A DNA stretch of 7,638 nt from an uncultured Clostridium sp. (lineage in GTDB: Bacteria > Bacillota > Clostridia > Lachnospirales > Lachnospiraceae), in NCBI GenBank assembly GCA_958442925.1, contig CAUCIO010000102.1:1-7638 (forward strand), in the 5' to 3' direction. The notes under the pieces are model-generated. The model did no database searches. It saw nothing but the letters and a program-made list of their open reading frames with translations, and was not told where the DNA came from. Shown here one piece after another: positions 4,907 to 7,638 of the stretch. Both the position numbers and the translations under genes were made by a program. How positions within the stretch are numbered: the stretch's first letter is position 1; the number at the start of each line of letters is the position of its first letter.

Positions 4907-7534
4907 ATGGCAAACAAGTGGGTTTATTTGTTCAGCGAAGGCGATGCAACCATGAGAAACCTGTTAGGTGGTAAGGGCGCTAACCTTGCGGAGATGACAA
5001 AATTAGGCCTTCCGGTTCCGCAGGGCTTCACAATCACTACAGAGGCCTGCACACAGTACTACGAGGACGGCAGAAAGATCAACGATGAGATCATGGGTCA
5101 GATCATGGATCACATTTCCAAGATGGAGGAGATCACAGGAAAGAAATTCGGTGATAAGGAAAATCCTCTCCTCGTTTCCGTTCGTTCCGGTGCTAGAGCT
5201 TCCATGCCAGGTATGATGGATACAATCTTAAACCTCGGTTTAAACGAGGAAGTAGTAGAGGTTCTGGCTAATAAGTCCGGCAACCCACGCTGGGCTTGGG
5301 ACTGCTACAGAAGATTCATCCAGATGTTCTCCGACGTAGTTATGGAAGTAGGTAAGAAATACTTCGAGGAATTAATTGATAAGATGAAAGCAGAGAAGGG
5401 CGTTACACAGGACGTAGAGCTCACTGCTGATGATTTAAAGGAGCTGGCTAACCAGTTCAAGGCTGAGTACAAAGAGAAGATCGGCGAGGACTTCCCAACT
5501 GATCCGAAGACTCAGTTAATGGAGGCTGTTAAGGCTGTATTCCGTTCCTGGGACAACCCACGTGCCAATGTATACCGTCGTGACAACGATATCCCATACT
5601 CCTGGGGTACTGCTGTAAACGTACAGATGATGGCATTCGGAAACATGGGCGAGACTTCCGGTACAGGTGTTGCTTTCACACGTGACCCAGCTACAGGCGA
5701 GAAGCATCTGATGGGCGAGTTCTTAATGAACGCTCAGGGCGAGGACGTAGTTGCAGGTGTCCGCACACCTCAGAAGATCGACCAGTTAAAGGAGGTTATG
5801 CCGGAGGTTTACGAGCAGTTCGTAGGCATCTGCCATACTCTTGAGAACCACTACAGAGATATGCAGGATATGGAGTTCACTATCGAGGATAAGAAGCTCT
5901 ATATGCTCCAGACACGTAACGGTAAGAGAACAGCTAAGGCTGCCTTAAAGATTGCCTGCGATTTAGTAGACGAGGGCATGATCACAGAGGAGAAGGCTGT
6001 TACCATGATCGACCCGAGAAACCTGGATACACTGCTTCACCCACAGTTCGACGCTAAGGCATTAAAGGAGGCTGCTCCGGTTGCTCAGGCATTAGCTGCA
6101 TCTCCAGGCGCTGCATGCGGTAAGATTGTCTTCACAGCTGAGGACGCTAAGGAGTGGGCATTAAAGGGCGAGAAGGTAGTTCTGGTTCGTCTTGAGACAT
6201 CCCCAGAGGATATTGAGGGTATGAAGGCTGCTCAGGGTATCTTAACAGTCCGCGGCGGTATGACATCCCACGCAGCAGTAGTTGCACGTGGTATGGGTAC
6301 CTGCTGTGTATCCGGCTGCTCCGAGATCGCTATGGACGAGGCTAACAAGAAGTTCGTTCTGGCTGGCAAAGAGTACCATGAGGGAGACTGGTTATCTATC
6401 GACGGTTCCACAGGTAAGATCTACGACGGCGTTATCCCGACTGTAGACGCTTCCATCGTTGGTGAGTTCGGAAGAATCATGGCTTGGGCTGACAAGTACA
6501 GAAGATTAAAAGTTCGTACAAACGCTGATACACCGGCTGACGCTAAGAAGGCTCGTGAGTTAGGCGCTGAGGGTATCGGTCTCTGCCGTACAGAGCATAT
6601 GTTCTTCGAGGGCGACAGAATCGATGCATTCCGTGAGATGATCTGCTCCGATACAGTAGAGGAGAGAGAGGCAGCTCTTGAGAAGATCCTTCCGGTACAG
6701 CAGGGAGACTTCGAGAAGTTATACGAGGCTCTTGAGGGCAACCCAGTTACTATCCGTTTCCTGGATCCGCCGTTACATGAGTTCGTTCCTACAGAGGAAG
6801 AGGATATCAAGAAGCTGGCTGACGCTCAGGGCAAGACAGTTGAGCAGATTAAGACAATCATCGACTCCTTACATGAGTTCAACCCGATGATGGGTCACCG
6901 CGGATGCCGTCTGGCAGTGACATATCCAGAGATTGCAAAGATGCAGACAAAGGCTGTTATCCGCGCAGCTATCAACGTACAGAAGGCACATGCTGACTGG
7001 ACTGTTAAGCCGGAGATCATGATTCCGCTTGTAGGCGATGTAAAAGAGTTAAAGTATGTTAAGAAGGCAGTTGTTGAGACTGCAGACGCTGAGATCGCAG
7101 CAGCAGGCGTTGATCTGAAGTACGAGGTTGGTACTATGATCGAGATCCCGAGAGCATGCGTAACAGCTGACGAGATCGCAAAAGAGGCTGAGTTCTTCTG
7201 CTTCGGTACAAACGACCTGACACAGATGACATACGGCTTCTCCCGTGACGACGCTGGCAAGTTCTTAAACGCTTACTATGACGCTAAGATCTTCGAGAAC
7301 GATCCATTCGCTAAGCTGGATCAGGACGGCGTAGGCAAGCTGATGGAGATGGCTATTAAGTTAGGTAAGCCGGTTCGTCCGGAGCTCCACGTAGGTATCT
7401 GCGGCGAGCACGGCGGAGATCCGTCTTCCGTAGAGTTCTGTCACAAGATTGGTCTGGACTATGTGTCCTGTTCACCATTCCGTGTTCCGATTGCAAGACT
7501 GGCAGCAGCTCAGGCAGCTCTGAACAACAAATAA
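4907..7534 (+). CDS. ppdK: Pyruvate, phosphate dikinase (complete)
   Basis: This cytoplasmic enzyme catalyses ATP + pyruvate + phosphate to and from AMP + PEP + PPi. In fermentative clostridia it often runs toward pyruvate and ATP in PPi-linked glycolysis. At 875 residues it matches the C. symbiosum enzyme (about 874). The N-terminal ATP-grasp region (about 1-340) has GGKGANLAEM with K23, SVRSGARASMPGMMDT with R93, and D321, E323 and Q335. The swivelling phosphohistidine domain (about 390-510) carries GGMTSHAAVVARGMG with catalytic H455. The C-terminal PEP/pyruvate barrel (about 530-875) has R561 in CRTEHMFFE, R617 in RFLDPPLHEF, E746 in GTMIEIPRA, N769 in FGTNDLTQMT, and the acid/base C832 in CGEHGGDPSS. 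All catalytic residues I checked are present. The start has AGGAGG 10 nt upstream. The gene is monocistronic by its own promoter and downstream hairpin. Codon choice is strongly skewed (GAG, AAG, CGT, TTA), as expected for high expression. The PPDK motifs and length separate it from PEP synthase. Confidence 0.98.
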   Translation: MANKWVYLFSEGDATMRNLLGGKGANLAEMTKLGLPVPQGFTITTEACTQYYEDGRKINDEIMGQIMDHISKMEEITGKKFGDKENPLLVSVRSGARASMPGMMDTILNLGLNEEVVEVLANKSGNPRWAWDCYRRFIQMFSDVVMEVGKKYFEELIDKMKAEKGVTQDVELTADDLKELANQFKAEYKEKIGEDFPTDPKTQLMEAVKAVFRSWDNPRANVYRRDNDIPYSWGTAVNVQMMAFGNMGETSGTGVAFTRDPATGEKHLMGEFLMNAQGEDVVAGVRTPQKIDQLKEVMPEVYEQFVGICHTLENHYRDMQDMEFTIEDKKLYMLQTRNGKRTAKAALKIACDLVDEGMITEEKAVTMIDPRNLDTLLHPQFDAKALKEAAPVAQALAASPGAACGKIVFTAEDAKEWALKGEKVVLVRLETSPEDIEGMKAAQGILTVRGGMTSHAAVVARGMGTCCVSGCSEIAMDEANKKFVLAGKEYHEGDWLSIDGSTGKIYDGVIPTVDASIVGEFGRIMAWADKYRRLKVRTNADTPADAKKARELGAEGIGLCRTEHMFFEGDRIDAFREMICSDTVEEREAALEKILPVQQGDFEKLYEALEGNPVTIRFLDPPLHEFVPTEEEDIKKLADAQGKTVEQIKTIIDSLHEFNPMMGHRGCRLAVTYPEIAKMQTKAVIRAAINVQKAHADWTVKPEIMIPLVGDVKELKYVKKAVVETADAEIAAAGVDLKYEVGTMIEIPRACVTADEIAKEAEFFCFGTNDLTQMTYGFSRDDAGKFLNAYYDAKIFENDPFAKLDQDGVGKLMEMAIKLGKPVRPELHVGICGEHGGDPSSVEFCHKIGLDYVSCSPFRVPIARLAAAQAALNNK

Positions 7535-7547
7535 GATCAAATAAGAT
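7528..7547 (+). repeat. 10-bp tandem duplication over the ppdK stop
   Basis: CAAATAAGAT occurs twice in tandem (7528-7537 and 7538-7547). The first copy contains the ppdK stop TAA (7532-7534). The second copy is out of frame and probably reflects a slippage duplication in the untranslated tail. Confidence 0.7.
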
Positions 7548-7584
7548 TCAGTCCTCTGTGAAGCAGATGTGACTTGAACGGAGA

Positions 7585-7630
7585 AAAGAGGGGCTGTCGC
7601 ACTAAGTAATTAGTGCGTAGCTCCTTTTCT
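7585..7630 (+). terminator. Hairpin after ppdK: likely terminator, repeat-like
   Basis: The core is a perfect 8-bp stem, CGCACTAA (7598-7605) with TTAGTGCG (7610-7617), around a GTAA loop (a GNRA-type tetraloop). After a small asymmetric internal loop (7596-7597 against 7618) the pairing continues between 7585-7595 (AAAGAGGGGCT) and 7619-7628 (AGCTCCTTTT) with wobbles and minor irregularity. CCTTTTCT supplies a T-run. It starts 50 bp after the ppdK stop, fitting an intrinsic terminator. The outer GGGGCTGTCGCA also resembles the type of terminal repeat seen in some insertion sequences, so it may be repeat-derived. Confidence 0.7.
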
Positions 7631-7638
7631 AGTGCAAA

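Noticed and set aside
4582..4974. Plus-strand frame overlapping the MATE end and ppdK start as a full 130-codon gene
   Set aside because: It begins inside the MATE coding region, crosses the ppdK promoter and overlaps the ppdK start. Only the part from ATG 4813 is kept, as a speculative leader frame.
4907..7534. Phosphoenolpyruvate synthase or PTS enzyme I instead of PPDK
   Set aside because: Total length, the N-terminal GGKGANLAEM start, the GGMTSHAAVVARGMG phosphohistidine site and the CGEHGGDPSS end match PPDK; PEP synthase has a different length and active-site context and enzyme I lacks the ATP-grasp domain.
1..7638. tRNA, rRNA, CRISPR, phage-defence or mobile-element genes
   Set aside because: I looked on both strands and saw no cloverleaf, no regularly spaced repeats and no transposase, integrase, nuclease or toxin-antitoxin-like protein.

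Overview
The window looks like chromosomal DNA from an anaerobic, low-to-mid-GC Firmicute, most likely a Lachnospiraceae / Clostridium cluster XIVa gut bacterium. The evidence is the pyruvate phosphate dikinase, which resembles the well-studied Clostridium symbiosum enzyme closely in length and active-site residues, plus strong AGGAGG ribosome-binding sites, intrinsic terminators and a eukaryote-like single-chain glycyl-tRNA synthetase. No genome was searched, so the taxon is inferred.

Layout: (1) 1-934, plus strand, the C-terminal two thirds of glycyl-tRNA synthetase, cut by the window edge and followed by an intrinsic terminator at 981-1037. (2) A non-coding convergent gap to about 1313, ending in a hairpin terminator that serves the minus-strand operon. 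(3) 3177 down to 1314, minus strand, a two-gene operon: a MarR-family regulator, then a MepA-like MATE efflux pump, overlapping by 14 bp. (4) 3178-3409, a divergent promoter region with one good sigma-A-type promoter per direction, a 16-bp palindrome and small leader hairpins. (5) 3410-4738, plus strand, a second, different MATE transporter. (6) 4739-4906, a promoter with an extended -10 and a leader of about 110 nt. (7) 4907-7534, plus strand, complete pyruvate phosphate dikinase, followed by a hairpin terminator or repeat at 7585-7630.

How it fits together: the two outer genes are housekeeping (glycine charging of tRNA; PPi-linked pyruvate/PEP interconversion). Between them sits a multidrug-efflux cassette: a MarR-type sensor translationally coupled to one MATE pump, with a second MATE pump transcribed divergently from the same control region. 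The parsimonious reading is that MarR represses its own operon and possibly the divergent pump until a ligand releases it. I see no mobile element, CRISPR array, rRNA or tRNA, and no strong evidence of an undescribed system. The most unusual signals are regulatory: the palindrome and overlapping mini-reading frames ahead of the second MATE gene, the structured ppdK leader, and the repeat-like hairpin at the right edge.
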